DNA of 64,000 bases from Viscum album (taxonomy: Eukaryota > Streptophyta > Magnoliopsida > Santalales > Viscaceae): contig OY728125.1 in the NCBI GenBank assembly GCA_963277665.1, forward strand, positions 1,718,966,889 through 1,719,030,888, written 5' to 3'. A program made the position numbers and the translations under genes. Below are positions 47,826 to 59,995 of this stretch, in pieces; the first letter of the stretch is position 1; each line of letters opens with the position of its first letter. A model generated the notes under the pieces. That model worked only from the letters and a program-made list of their open reading frames with translations. It was not told the DNA's origin and ran no database searches.

Positions 47826-49147
47826 GGGAAGGTGAGAGAATTATTTATTATTTAGGTTTGGGACCCCTTATATTAAAATAATCCAAACCACAAGCCATCC
47901 CATGGTATTTTCCCATGGTTTATGGAAAAGGAATGAGGAAAAAAATATTTTACAAGGCCAAGGTCCGAAATTATTAAAAAATTATGGTTGCTTATGTGGA
48001 GCTGAGTCACACTTCCATGGAAATTAATTTAAAAAGGCAAAGTGTTGAATAAGTCTTGAGGGCTCCATTAATTCTTTGAAAAGTAAGTCAAACAAACCCA
48101 AAACCTCATTATTTTAATGATAAAACATATATTGGCCGAACATAAGGATTATGGTATTTTATTACATCACCATTGGGTCATTATGATGTCATAAAACACA
48201 TTATATATTTAAATGGTATTTAATTTTTACCCAAAAATTTGACTGCCCCAGAAAATTATGAAAAATTCACCGTTGGATAATTTCAACGTCCTGATTCCAA
48301 AAATAATATTTATTTTATCTAAATAATTTTCTAAAAATGTGAATTTTCACTTTTAAAATAGAAACCAACATTTATAAAAAAAATCAAGGGTTTTGACAGA
48401 AATGGCTTTCAAACCTTAATAAAAATTTTAATTACATTCATAAAATTATAAGATCATTTATATTTCATAAAATTTAATTTAATATTAATAATAATATTTT
48501 AGTAAAATATTATTTAATTCAAAAATCATTTAATTTAATAAAATATAATTCTTAATTAAATAATAACTAAAAACACCATTTGTACTTTAAAAACTATTTA
48601 CAATGTATCAAAAATGACTAGAAATTATATTCATTATTATATACAAAAAATAATGTACATGAACATAATACTACTTATTTGTTACATAAACCCTTAAAAT
48701 AGCCGCATAAGACCTAATGGTAAGGTGTGCGATGGTGATAGACACTTGGGGCGGCACGGATAACATCGCTCGAGTGGTAATCTCTATTGACTTCCACTTT
48801 TCCCGTAGACGGTCCCGTTCGAGCTTGACATAATAAAGCTCAGCTTGGGCTTGGTCAAGGGCAAAGCCCAAAGACGCCACCTCTTTTCCGAGCTCCGACA
48901 TATGGGCTTTGTACGGGGCAATTCTACTGGATGAGGCCATCGCTTCCTTTGTCTGAGTAAAAATGGGTTTGTTAAATCCATATATTTATACTACTCATGT
49001 GATCATTGTTCAACAGCTATAAAAGTAACGGTCACAAATCTTAACATAAAACCAAAGAAGTTGACATCTTATAAAAACATTTTTCATAAAGATATATTTA
49101 ACTAGATCGAGAGGGATTTTCTATTAATGAAACTTTGGGTCGTTACA

Positions 49148-49160
49148 ATATTCCCCCCTT
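49148..49160 (-). other. E3 polypurine tract
   Basis: AAGGGGGGAATAT on the minus strand directly precedes the 3' LTR start TGTAACGACC. Confidence 0.9.
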
Positions 49161-49196
49161 AAGAAATTTCGCCCTCGAAATTTTCCTTTTCCCACA

Positions 49197-50634
49197 CTAA
49201 AACAAATGTGGGTAACTCAGCTTCATCATATCTTCCGACTCCCAAGTCGCTTCTTCAAACTTGTGGTTTCTCCACAACACCTTGACGAGGGGCATTGTTT
49301 TATTTCATAGAACTTTTTCTCTACGATCTAAGACCTTCACTGGTTCCTCCTCATAAGAAAGATCGTCTTTCAATTGTACCACCTTAGAAGAGAGTACATG
49401 TGAAGGGTCCGGTATGTACTTCCTTAAGAGGGATACATGGAAAACATCATGCACCTTGGCCATAGTAGGTGGAAGTGCTAGTCGATAGGCCACAGCCCCA
49501 ACACGATCAAGAATCTCGAAGGGGCCGATGTACCTTGGACTTAACTTCCCTTTCTTTCCAAACCTCATGACCCTCTTCCAGGAGATATGCATAAAAACAT
49601 CATGTCTCCAACTTTGAACTCAAGGTATCATCGACGATTATCTCCATAACTCTTATGTCGACTTTGGGCATCCTTGATATGCTGCTGAATGGTTTGCACC
49701 TTCTCCACCATTTCTTCGACCATTTCTAGTCCAAGTAGCTTACGTTCACCGACCTCATCCCAACATGCTGGTGTTCTACACCTTTTCCCATACAGGGCTT
49801 CATATGGTGCCATATAGATGCTCGAGTGGAAACTATTGTTATAAAAGAACTCAACCAGAGGATTATGTTGATCCCATCCTCCTTTAAAGTCCATTGAGCA
49901 CGCTCTCAACATATCCTCAAGTGTTTGGATAGTCCGCTCGGATTGGCCATCAGTATGAGGATGATAGGTCGTACAGAAGTTCAGTTCAGTATTCAGAGGT
50001 TATGGAAGACTCTTCCAAAACTTAGAGGTAAATCTTGGATATCGGTCAGACACAATAGATAGTGGTACTCCATGCAACCGTACCACATCCCTGATATATA
50101 TCTGTGCCAGTTGAACCAAAGACAAATCCTCTCGAATAGCAATGAAGTGTGCAGTCTTTGTAAGACGATCCACGACAACCCAGATTGCATTGTTGCCTTT
50201 GGATGTCCTTGGAAGTCCGGTGACAAAGTCCATGGTGATTTTCTCCCATTTCCATTCTGGTATGGGAAATGGATCATACCCTTAGACTTCTACCTCTCTG
50301 CCTTCACTTTCTGACACACCATGAACTTTGATGTATATTTAGCGATCTCCTTCTTCATATTATCCCACCAAAAGTTTTCTCGGAGATCTCAATACATCTT
50401 TGTACTCCCTGGGTGAATAGAGAAATTTGAACTATGTGCATCATCCAAAAGTTCCTTCTTCAGCTTCGGACTTGATGGAACACATAGTATTTTCCCAAAC
50501 CGCACAATTCCTTCTTCATTAACATTAATCTCTGAGGATTTTCCCTTTTTGATAGCTTCCACTTTTTCTTGAATTCCTGCATCATCCTTTTGATCATCCT
50601 TTAACCTTTCCAAAAGAGATGGTTGATCAATCAT
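49197..50634 (-). pseudogene. E3 integrase with chromodomain-like tail, broken
   Basis: The N-terminal zinc region reads DDAHSSNFSIHPGSTKMY, then TGA at 50391 where E1 has Arg, and one of the two Cys (MVCQKVKAER). The core has Asp in VVDRLTKTAHFI, Asp in VSDRYPRFTSKFW, and Glu in the DGQSERTIQTLEDML block near 49930. The GPY/F module is KLSPRYIGPFEILDRVGAVA. The tail VKVLWRNHKFEEATWESEDM and PHLF ends at a TAG at 49197. Stops and two or three frameshifts (near 50380-50240, 50000-49920 and 49600) break it. The catalytic triad itself is intact. Confidence 0.93.
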
Positions 50635-50749
50635 TTGTTAAAGGATTGATGATGTTCCCTTCATTATGATTCCCACGTCCATCTTCATCAAGTCTATGAA
50701 TATTGGATCCTTCTCAATTCTCGTCATTGATAGAATAGCTGGATCCTTT

Positions 50750-51254
50750 CTACTTAGGGCATCAGCCACCTTGTTCGCTTTCCCAGGGTAGTAATGTGTT
50801 GAACAGTCATAATCCTTGATGAGCTCTATCCATCTTCTCTAGCGCATATTAAGCTCTTTCTGTGTGAATATATATTTAAGACTCTTGTGGTCAGTATATA
50901 TCTCACATTTATCTCCAGAGAGATAATGCCGCCAGATTTTCAAGGCAAAGATCACCGCCGCCAACTCCAGATCATGCATTGGATAGTTTCTCTCATGGAT
51001 TTTCAACTGCCTTGAAGCATAGGATATCACTTTATCATTCTGCATCGACACACATCCTAAGCCCTTCTTTGAGGCATCACTGAATACCAAAAAAAAGTTC
51101 TCCAGTTGTGGGTAAAGTGAGCACGGGTGCAGTGATAAGCCTATTTTTCAACTCCTTGAAGCTTTCTTCGCATTCATCACTCTAAGCAAACATTACTCCA
51201 TTTTGAGTTAGCTTGGTAAGAGGGTTGGAAAATCGTGAGAAATTTCTCACAAAT
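50750..51254 (-). pseudogene. E3 RNase H, broken
   Basis: [18 protein letters not shown] (first Asp), [30 protein letters not shown] (Glu), [18 protein letters not shown] (Asp) and the closing KVADALSRK near 50765 are all present. A frameshift near 51110 separates this from RT. TAG at 50839 sits where relatives have Gln (MRQRRW). Confidence 0.92.
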
Positions 51255-51256
51255 CG

Positions 51257-51913
51257 TCAATAATATCCAGCTAACCCCAATAAGCTACGGATATCAGTTA
51301 CCGATGTCGGCCTCGGCCATCCCTCAATTGCATCTGTTTTGGAGGGATCCACAGATATCCCATTGCTTTTGATGATATGGCCCAAGAATGAGACCTCATT
51401 CAACCAGAACTCACACTTGTTGTACTTGGCATAGAGCTTCTCCTTGCGCAAAGTCTCCAGTACAGTTCTTAAATGCTCCTCATGGTCCTCCTTGGTTTTG
51501 GAGTATATTAGAATATCATCTATAAAGACTACCAAAAATTTGTCTAGGTAATCTCTAAAGACTCTATTCATCAAGTCCATGAATATTTCTGGAGCATTGG
51601 TGAGTCCGAAAGGGATTACTATGAATTCATAGTGCATGTACCTTGTACGAAAAGCAGTCTTGGGGATATCTTCCTTCTTCACTCTTACTTGATAATATCC
51701 CGACCCCAAGTCCACCTTGGAGAAGTATTGTGCTCCACGCATCTGATCAAACAAGTCGTCGATTCTTGGGAGAGGATACTTGTTCTTTATCGTGATTTTG
51801 TTAAGTTCATGATAATCGATGCAAAGCCACATTGACCCATCCTTCTTCTTGACGAAGAGGACTGGTGCACCCCATGGTGATGCACTTGGGCGTATAAACC
51901 CTTTATCCAAATT
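51257..51913 (-). pseudogene. E3 reverse transcriptase, intact domain between stops
   Basis: A 217-residue uninterrupted stretch covers [20 protein letters not shown], the [20 protein letters not shown] block, [34 protein letters not shown], and the catalytic [13 protein letters not shown] with both Asp, through the LGLAGYY thumb/connection end. It is bounded by TAG at 51914 and TGA at 51257, the latter where relatives have Arg. This is the longest preserved pol domain in the window. Confidence 0.95.
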
Positions 51914-52585
51914 CTACAGTAGTTGTTTCTTCAGCTCTTCAAGCTCAACAAAAGCCATTCTATATGGATTCTTGGATATTGGTAGCACCCCATGTATAAG
52001 TTCAATTAAGAACTCAACATCTCTTCTAGGAGGAAGACCATGAAGTTCCTCGGGAAACACTTCAGTGAATTCCCTCACAATAGGCATTTCTTCAAGGGTG
52101 GTTTCTTCCTTGGACTCAATCATCTGAGCCAGATATGCATGCTCATAAGGCAGTAATATCCATGCTTGAGATGATGGAGCTAAAGGAGATTCATCATCCT
52201 TATGACACTTGTAATGAATCGGGGGTCGATTCTCCATATGGAGTGTGATTTCCCTCTCCTGACAATTTATGTTGGCTCTATATAAGGAAATCCAATTCAT
52301 GCCAAGAATTTCATCAAATTCCACCAGAGGGAGTATGACGAGGTTCACCGGGAAATTTAATCCACAGATTATAACAGGGGAGGACTTATACTCATGGGAT
52401 GAAATGATTTCTTCATTTTCCGTACTCACCGACATCATTACTTCCAGGATTTGTGGTGGTGCTGGAATTGTTCTACTAAACTTTTGAGATATAAAAGAAT
52501 CCATAGAACCTGAATCAAAAAGTACTTTTTCTATTTTTGAAATAATAACTAGCGTACCTATCACCACTTCGTTGTCGGGGTTCAC
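51914..52585 (-). pseudogene. E3 aspartic protease and RT linker
   Basis: The active site VLFDSGSMDSFIS keeps D-S-G. The second landmark FDEILGMNWIS is present, then the linker with VREFTEVFPEELHGLPPRRD and VELEELKKQLL before RT. The stretch is open for 223 residues and lies in the RT frame, separated by a single TAG. It is bounded upstream by TGA at 52613-52615. Confidence 0.93.
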
Positions 52586-52612
52586 TTCAGCAGAAGTGAT
52601 GGAAAAAGATCT

Positions 52613-53719
52613 TCATTGCTGTCTTGGAGGTTGTTGGTTGCCTCCGATAACCCTTGGATTAGGGAACTGATTTGAAAAATGACCCGACTCTTTGCATTTA
52701 TAGCATTGAACAATGGGTTGAGGTTCAAACGGAGCATTCCTCTCCTCTGTCGCAGCCGTGGGTCCTTCTTGCCGAGAGTTAACAGCTAGGTTCCCTTCTC
52801 TTCCACACCTGAAGAATTTTCTTGTCCCCCTATGGCAATTTCCAGGGTTCTTCTTTCCACACATTTGGAAAGTGGGGTGCTGGAACTTCTTAGCGCCGTT
52901 GGATTTATCCATCGGACCACCAGCATTGAAGTCCACCTTACGCTTCTTTTCCCCATGATACCCATGTGATTCTATGATCTCCATTTCAACCTTGAGGGCA
53001 CATCGGACTATTTCCTCATAGCTGTCGAAGTCACGGATCGCTAATACTTTCCGCAAGCTAGGCTTCAGCCCACCAAAGAAGCGGTCAACCTTGCATTCTG
53101 GGGTAATGACAAAGACGGAAGCGTATCATGCAAGCCGTGTGATGTTTGCTTCATACGCTTCCACAGATTCGTCATCTTTCTGTTTTAGGGAAAGGAAGTC
53201 CCTTTACATCTTAAGATGGAGCGTGCGCAGAATATATTTATCAAAGAACATTTTCTGGAATTCCTTCCATTCCAAAGCCTCGATCTCCTCCTCAGGGTTT
53301 TTATTTTTGATCAACTTCCACCATTGATCAGCTTCAACCTCCATACGATAGGCCGCCAGGAAAACCTTCTCTTGTTCAGAACATTGAAGGATAGAGAAGA
53401 TCTTTTCAATGGAGTTGATCCATTGCTCAGCGATCGTGGGATCAGATGATCCACTAAAAGTAGGAGGCCTTTGTCTCATGAAGATCTCGATAGTGACTTG
53501 TTCATTCATAGGGGGGGTTTAAAGTTCCTCTTGACCTGTGTTTCTATTCAAAACCTCAGTTAGCTGAGAGATAAGAGTGACAAAATTCGCGATTCCCGCT
53601 CCCATTGGATTGGGCATCTCATTAGTACAATCATCACACTGATCTTCACAAGGGTTGTTAGCCCGAGTCCTCCTATTACTGGCCATTGGTTGGAATAAAA
53701 GGAAAGTTAGGGGTAACAC
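52613..53719 (-). pseudogene. gag: E3 gag, broken by stops
   Basis: The likely start is the ATG at about 53686 (MASNRRTRANNPCEDQ). A capsid-type region follows (RQRPPTFSGSSDP, EQWINSIEKIFSIL, MEVEADQWWKLI, EWKEFQKMFFDKYIL), then a nucleocapsid with degenerate knuckles (CGKKNPGNCHRGTRKF) and CYKCKESGHFSNQF, whose last Cys is now Phe. Stops are TAA at 53519, TAA at 53204 and TGA at 52613, all explicable by C-to-T change. All pieces share the frame of protease and RT. Confidence 0.9.
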
Positions 53720-53894
53720 ATAAAGGGTAATCCAAAGACAAAACTTGATGAATTATAAATAAACATTAATCTCTTTAACTCATGAGTCTATAGGATTCAA
53801 TCCAGGCTTTTCATGATCTACCTTCTAACATATATTCTTAGGGGCATTTTTCCACTAATAAGGGTTCATACTAAGATTGTGAATTTATCAAAAC

Positions 53895-54070
53895 ATATCC
53901 CTCGGGAGTGTCGTCACCAAGAGTGCAGCAAGACCCGTTGTCGTGCACCAGTTCCCATTCGAGTCTAGCTCAAAGCGGTGTTTTCGGGTTTTACCCCTAG
54001 GATACATCTGTGCCAGAGCCACCTCTACCTGCTCGTATCCAGACAGAGATGTATTTGTTTGATAAACCAC
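53895..54070 (-). other. E3 conserved leader block with short open frame
   Basis: On the minus strand this ~150-bp block between primer site and gag matches E1 4040-4196 and E2 12835-12985. In E3 it is open as a 60-residue frame (54070 to 53888) ending LLVTTLPRDMF; E1 keeps LLVTILPRDM but has stops just upstream. Confidence 0.6.
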
Positions 54071-54172
54071 TTACATAGTATTTACCAAAACTTAGGGATG
54101 TTTTTATTATACTTAGTCTTGTATCTAAGGCTTTACTAGGGTTTCTTAATCCCAAAAATAACTAATCCTATC

Positions 54173-54183
54173 CTCAGATACCA
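54173..54183 (-). other. E3 primer-binding site
   Basis: TGGTATCTGAG on the minus strand lies three bases inside the LTR edge. It differs at one base from the E1 site TGGTATCAGAG (initiator Met-tRNA type). Confidence 0.85.
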
Positions 54184-54185
54184 AC

Positions 54186-56836
54186 TATGACAACCCTGCT
54201 TTTTATTACAACTTAAACATGCTTTATTACATAAAACTTCACTTGATACAACAAAGAAGATCGAGAGGTTTAGTGTCTTTGGGGCTTAGGATCGTTACAT
54301 AAAAACATAAAACTTAAAATACAACATTTTTATTGAGAACTTCCTTTACATGACCACTACATTCCTTCATACTTAGCATTGCATGGGATAACCTGAGGAC
54401 ATGCATAAGAAAAGGGTAAGCTATAAAGCCCAGTAAGGGAGTAAACATGGAATAACATGAGGAGTACAATACATGTTAGGAAATAGGAATATCAATAGAG
54501 AATAAGAGAAACATGAACATAAAGGCATGATAAAGCATGATAATCATAACATGGAAATGTGGCAACAACACTTAACACTGAATTAGCATGAGCCGAGGCA
54601 CATTGCACATGAAGCATGAGTAAAGCCTCATTGCACATGAAACACAAGTAAACCATCGTTTCACATGAATTATAATGATTCAACACTCATTGCACATGAC
54701 GTATCATGATACTATACTTTACCCAATGCATTGGAGTGCTATAAGGGTGCACCCTTCTCAAACATTTCATTTCATGCATAAGTGTGCCACATGGATCATA
54801 AAACATGGATTCATAAAACATAATCATTTATTCCACGATAAAGGAATGTGGAATTAAAACATGAAACATTACAATCAAGAAGTAAATGTACATAAAGGTG
54901 AATACCCTTGATGGAGAAATGGGCATGGTATTTACTACACAATGACATTGGCTTAGAAAATCGGTGCGATTTCGGCAGCGTAACGGCGTGACAAAAGAAA
55001 TCATAAAAAAAAGTTGATGAGAGAGAAAGGGGTTCCCCATCATATTTAAATGTAATAGACAATAAGGAGGTATTATATATTCATGTCCCAACAATTTAAA
55101 AGGAACATAGATTCATGATACAAAATTATTGCTTGAATGTAAAAGAAGAGAGAGAAGTTCCTTTTGGAGTTTCGGCATAGTAACGGGTGTACATGGGAGG
55201 CATTTAATGAGAGAGAAAGGGGTCTCCCATCTTTCAAACAATAATAGGGAAGTATGGGGGAGGTATTAAACCATACCCCAACATTCATAATTGAAAATAA
55301 ATGGCAATACAACTTAATGAAAATTGACAAAAATGAGAAAGGAAGAAAACCCCTTACTTGGAAGTGTGCTTCCAAAGGCTAGAGAGAGGATTGTGAGAGG
55401 CTTCTTGGGAGATTAGGGCACCTTTAGAGGATTATAGAGAGAGTTGGGAAGAGGTTGGACGAACTACAAGGGCTTTGAGTTAGGAGGAAGTGGGAGCTTG
55501 GGTGGGTTTATATAGGAAAGGTGAGAGAATTCTTTATTATTTCGGTTTGGGACCCCTTGTATTAAAATAATTCAAACCACAAACCATCCCATGGTATTTG
55601 CCCATGGTTTCTGGAAAAGGAATGAGGAAAACAATATTTTACAAGGACAAGGTCCTAAATTATTATAAAATTAGGGTTGCTTATGTGGAGGTGAGTCACA
55701 CTTCCATGGAAATTAATTTAAAATGGCAAAGTGTTGAATAAGTTTTGAGGGCTCCATTAATGCTTTGAAAAGTAAGTCAAACAAACCCAAAACCTCATTA
55801 TTTTAATGATACAACATATATTGGCCGAACATAAGTATTATGTTATTTTATTACTTTACCATTGGGTCATTATGATGTCATAAAACACATTATATATTTA
55901 AATGGTATTTAATTTTTACCCAAAAATTTGACTGTCTCAGAAAATTATGAAAATTTCACCATTGGATAAATTCAACGTCCTGATTCCAAAAATAATATTT
56001 ATTTTATCTAAATAATTTTCCAAATATGTGAATTTTCACTTTTAAAATAGAAACCGACATTTATAAAAAAATTCACGAGTTTTGACAGAAATGGCTTTCG
56101 AACCTTAATAAAAATTTTAATTGCATTACTAAAATTATAAGATCATTTATATTTAATAAAAATTAATTTAATATTAATAATAATATTTTATTAAAATATT
56201 ATTTAATTCAAAAATACTTTAATTTAATAAAATATAATTCTTAATTAAATAATAACTAAAAACACCATTTGTACTTTAAAAACTATTTACAATATATCAA
56301 AAATGACTAGAAATTTTATTCATTATTATATACAAAAAATAATGTACATGAACATAATACTACTTATTTGTTACATAACCCCTTAAAATAGCCACATAAG
56401 ACCTAAGGGTAAGGTGTGTGATGGTGACAGACTCTTAGGGCGGCTCGGATAACATCGCTCGAGTGGTAATCTCTATTAACTTCCACTTTTCCTGTAGACG
56501 GTCCCGTTCGAGCATGACATAATGAAGCTCAGCTTGGGCTTGGTCAAGGGCAAAGCCCAAAGATGCCACCTCTTTTCCGAGCTCTGACAAATGGGCTTTG
56601 TACGGGAAAATTCTAATGGATGAGGCCATCGCTTCCTTTGTTTGAGTAAAAATGGGTTTGTTAAAGCCATATATTTATACTACTCATGTGATCATTGTTC
56701 AACGGCTATAAAAGTAACGGTCACAAATCTTAACATAAAACCAAAGAAGTTGACATCTTATAAAAAAAAATTTCATAAATAAATATTTAACTGGATCAAG
56801 TGGGATTTTTCATTCATGAATCATTGGGTCGTTACA
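54186..56836 (-). repeat. E3 5' LTR
   Basis: This matches 46496-49147 along its length and starts TGTAACGACCC at 56836 on the minus strand. A TATATAAA box is at 55507-55514 (minus). The ~190-bp repeat is at 55021 and 55211, palindrome AAGGGTGCACCCTT at 54743-54756, and the ~30-bp hairpin array near 54580-54705. Open frames inside it (54492, 54811, 54828, 55073, 56435, 56476) are LTR text, not genes. Confidence 0.94.
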
Positions 56837-56841
56837 ACCAT
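56837..56841. repeat. E3 target-site duplication, right
   Basis: ACCAT follows GTTACA at the LTR edge and is identical to 46491-46495. Confidence 0.9.
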
Positions 56842-56881
56842 AACAACTTATAAAGGATGAGAAGTAAAAAAGTGGTGATCT

Positions 56882-59800
56882 TGTAAAACCCCATATCTGT
56901 CTATGTCTTTGAATTTTAATAGAAATTTTAATTTTAAAATTCATGGATGGGTCAATATTTTTGAATTCATAAAAATATTTGGTGTCATATAACAATTCAA
57001 TGGTGGTGTTTTTCCATGATCAGTGGATCGAGAGATGTACTGAGTCTCAGGAGGTTCCTGAGAGTGGTCGAGGTGGATGGTGTATCCTAGGTTTTATTAA
57101 GACACAAGTGGCTAAAGTTAAAATCCTAGTCAGACATTATAACTGTTAGTTAGCTTATGGTTTGTAATAGCAAGCATGTAGAAAAATTAAAATGTTAAAA
57201 TTAATCTTTTCCCATTAGATTTTTGGTGTAGAATACACCTATATTCTCTATATTAGGGCATGTGTTTCTATCCATAGCTCCCCCTTCTCCATCCTTATCA
57301 CATTGGTGTGGGGGTGTAGTGTTTCTAAAAGGAATTTGATGTACATATAAAATTATTATTACTTGTATTAACCACTATCTCATATTGATTTATTTTTTAT
57401 TCCACATTTTAACAGTTTTTTTCTTATTCCACCATATAATTGTTGAATTAGGTGGGTATAATCAGGCATCTTCTTATCCGTGAAAAAAGTGAATTCTAAA
57501 AAAATTCCTTCATGTTTTCACAAAATTAATCATTGATGTAACTCACTATGATGATTATATAAATTTTATAAATATTATTTATGTTAAATTAAAAAAAATT
57601 AACTTCATTGTTTTGGAATTTTTCTAGTTTGAGGATAGGGGTATTTCATCAGAGGATAATGAATTTTTATTTATGTTTTGGAAGCGATGGAAAAACCTTA
57701 TGTGAAAACTATATTTAATTCATGTTGGAAATTAAATATTTATTAATTTTTCCTTTAATTTTCTAAAAAAGCAATTAATATTGTTTTCTTAGTGTAATGG
57801 GATTAGGTGATTGAGGACGAGGCTAGATGGACTCAGATGGTCCGTGGAAGCTTTTATTGGCCCTCTGAATTGAATGGGATAAATCTAAAACAATAGTTTA
57901 TTTCGAGAAAATTCCATATAGAATTTATATTATTCTATGTTGCATGTTGGGGTTTAGGCATTCCATTTATGGATATTATCCTTGTCAATTTAATTAAATG
58001 AAATATTATAAATAAAATAAAATACATATTTAAATTGGAGAGTGCAAAGGTTTAAAAAACTACCCTTTTGTGTTGCCTTGTCTACTCTTTCATAGATGGT
58101 TGAGGCTAAGACATTAAAATACCAGATGGAATCTAGACCAATTCTGAAGAGTGTTTATACAAGTTAGTCCCATTATCTCATTCATAAGGGCTTATGAAGC
58201 CCCTATTATGTAGGTGATGGTGGATATAGATATCATTGGTATTATATGCCTTATATGATCCATTTTATGGAATTAGATTCATTAAACACATCTGGAGGGG
58301 GACTGGATGAGTAAACCTCTCATGTATGATGTGACAAGGACTTGGTGTATAAAATTTGGGTAGATCGAGACCAATGTGGCTAAGAAGACCGTTTTAGTGT
58401 GACCATAATTTCTAAGATGTATCATGGTCCATCTATTTAATTCTTCCTATGGGTGTGACATGTGTAGAAGACTAGGCCATGTTACCCTATTTATGACATA
58501 GTGGGATAAGAATTCTTCATGAATCGAGTGTTTAAATGAGATAGTGAATAACACCAATGGGACCCAGTGGGTTCCCTCTTGATATACCAACCCAGAGAGG
58601 GTACAAGTGGCCATGGGTAGATATTTTTATGCATGTCACAATGAGCATGAAACTATATGGAATCCGGAATTTTTTTAATATTATGATGATGGACCTGAGA
58701 ATTTAGTTATCCCTATGTTTTTATTCTTAATGATTTTTGTATTGTTCCCTCTAGCTAAATGTGATATAGTTAGTCCACCATAGATATGGGTTCAGATATA
58801 TGGTGTGGGTTCAATATATGGAAGCTTCATAAAGTTGTAGCTTCCATGAAAATGAAGAATAATGGTTAGATTTACCTTGTATTGGGTTATAAATACATTA
58901 TAGAGGTGCCCATTGATATAGAGAAAAAATGGTTGATAAAGGATTCCATGTATTTCGATCATAGAGGATAATACAATTACTAGTTTTTTACTACAGTTAT
59001 ATATATACAAAATGGATATACAATGGATTTCGAGCATGTATGATTGGGATGTGGTATGTTTAATCCACTGAGAAATGAGAATTTTATTAGGGGATAACTT
59101 ATATTATAAAACTATATGATAATATTATCTTGGGTTATTCCTTGGATTCATGAATATATTCATAGATGCTTCCATGGAATGGAAGCTTGGATGACGAGAT
59201 TTTCTTGTAATGGGATCATGGAGTTGTGAGGATCTATTGTAACTACTAAAGAATTAGAGAACAAATTTTACTTATGATACAAAGTCATCACAATGTTCAT
59301 AGAGGCTCATTGGCATTGGCCAATGTAGTTTTTGTTGATCAGGGTTAATAACCTAAGGATCAAAAATAATTTGTTTAGTTTTGGTAGTGGTATTTTTATT
59401 TATCTAATCATGTCACAATAATATATCGCCACATTGTTAGTTGGTATGGGACTCTGTTGGTGGTGACCTACATAGTTTTTTAATCACACCCTTCTCTGGC
59501 CACCCCTTTACTTGGGAACTTAAGTAGACATTAAAATTAATACATGTATTGTCTTTATTAAGGCCCCAGATCATTTTAGTTTGATCTAACATGATAGATC
59601 AGATGTGATCAGTGGAATGGTTGAGGCTCAGATTAGACATATAGTTGAACCCTTTTGGTTTATTATTTCTATTTTGGTCAATATATATAACCGTCCTAAT
59701 GGGATTTCAATGTATATTGGGTATCTATATTTGGGCCACTACTTCATTTTAGTTTTACTCATTTTTTATATAAATATTGGTTTCACATTAAAATTGTGCA

Positions 59801-59995
59801 CTACATTAGATGGTGTTTTATTATATTATATTTATTACTCATTTTGATATAGGGGGTATAGTCTCCCTATAGTTCCACTTAAGACCCCTAATCCTTGTTA
59901 TTTTCCCTGAGAATACTTTGAGTCATTCCAGAGTTCATGTGGTTAACATGTCTAGTCACTTTTAAAAGGATAATCTATGGTAGGATTATTAAATA
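56882..59995 (+). repeat. E5 3' LTR
   Basis: It begins TGTAAAACCCCATATC after the short E5 segment that follows E3. It aligns in order with 40316-43435 (AATAGAAATTTTAATTTTAA near 56920, AATAACACCAATGGG near 58546, TTATCCCTATGTTTTTATTC near 58708, GATATAGGGGGTATAG near 59845). The end near 59995 is approximate. Frames at 58792 and 59605 have no domain. Confidence 0.7.

Larger units (their letters stand above)
46496..49147 (-). repeat. E3 3' LTR
   Basis: On the minus strand it starts TGTAACGACCC at 49147, after the polypurine tract, and ends GGGTTGTCATA at 46496. Both copies have the extra TA beyond TGTCA, and the duplicated flank ACCAT abuts it, so the termini are TG..TA rather than TG..CA. 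Open frames inside it (47138, 47383, 47601, 48671, 48784) are not genes. Confidence 0.93.
46496..56836 (-). mobile_element. E3: complete, inactive Ty3/gypsy chromovirus-type element
   Basis: Two ~2.65-kb LTRs (46496-49147 and 54186-56836) flank a 5.04-kb interior. The interior holds, in minus-strand order, primer site, leader, gag, protease, RT, RNase H, integrase and polypurine tract. The perfect 5-bp duplication ACCAT marks insertion into E5. About 18 mismatches in ~245 aligned LTR bases (hand count) make it younger than E1. Gag, protease and RT share one reading frame broken by stops only; frameshifts occur from RNase H on. It belongs to the same family as E2. Confidence 0.96.
40316..59995 (+). 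mobile_element. E5: old gypsy element, split by E3
   Basis: The 5' LTR is 40316-43435 and the 3' LTR 56882-59995. The interior is 43436-46495 plus 56842-56881, with E3 inserted in between. The two LTRs align in order over ~3.1 kb, with heavy divergence. RT, RNase H and integrase C-terminal traces lie in the interior. The flanks TAACT (40311-40315) and TAACA (59996-60000) may be the target duplication. Confidence 0.75.

Noticed and set aside
48671..48981. Minus-strand 89-residue frame with a charged, coiled-coil-like look (MASSSRIAPYKAHMSELGKE), repeated at 56435-56670
   Set aside because: It lies near the LTR start, before the TATA box, in both E3 LTRs. It is interesting as possibly captured host sequence (a similar KF..MGFSLDQ-type stretch is also seen in E2 near 16150), but the frame is not conserved enough across copies to call a gene.
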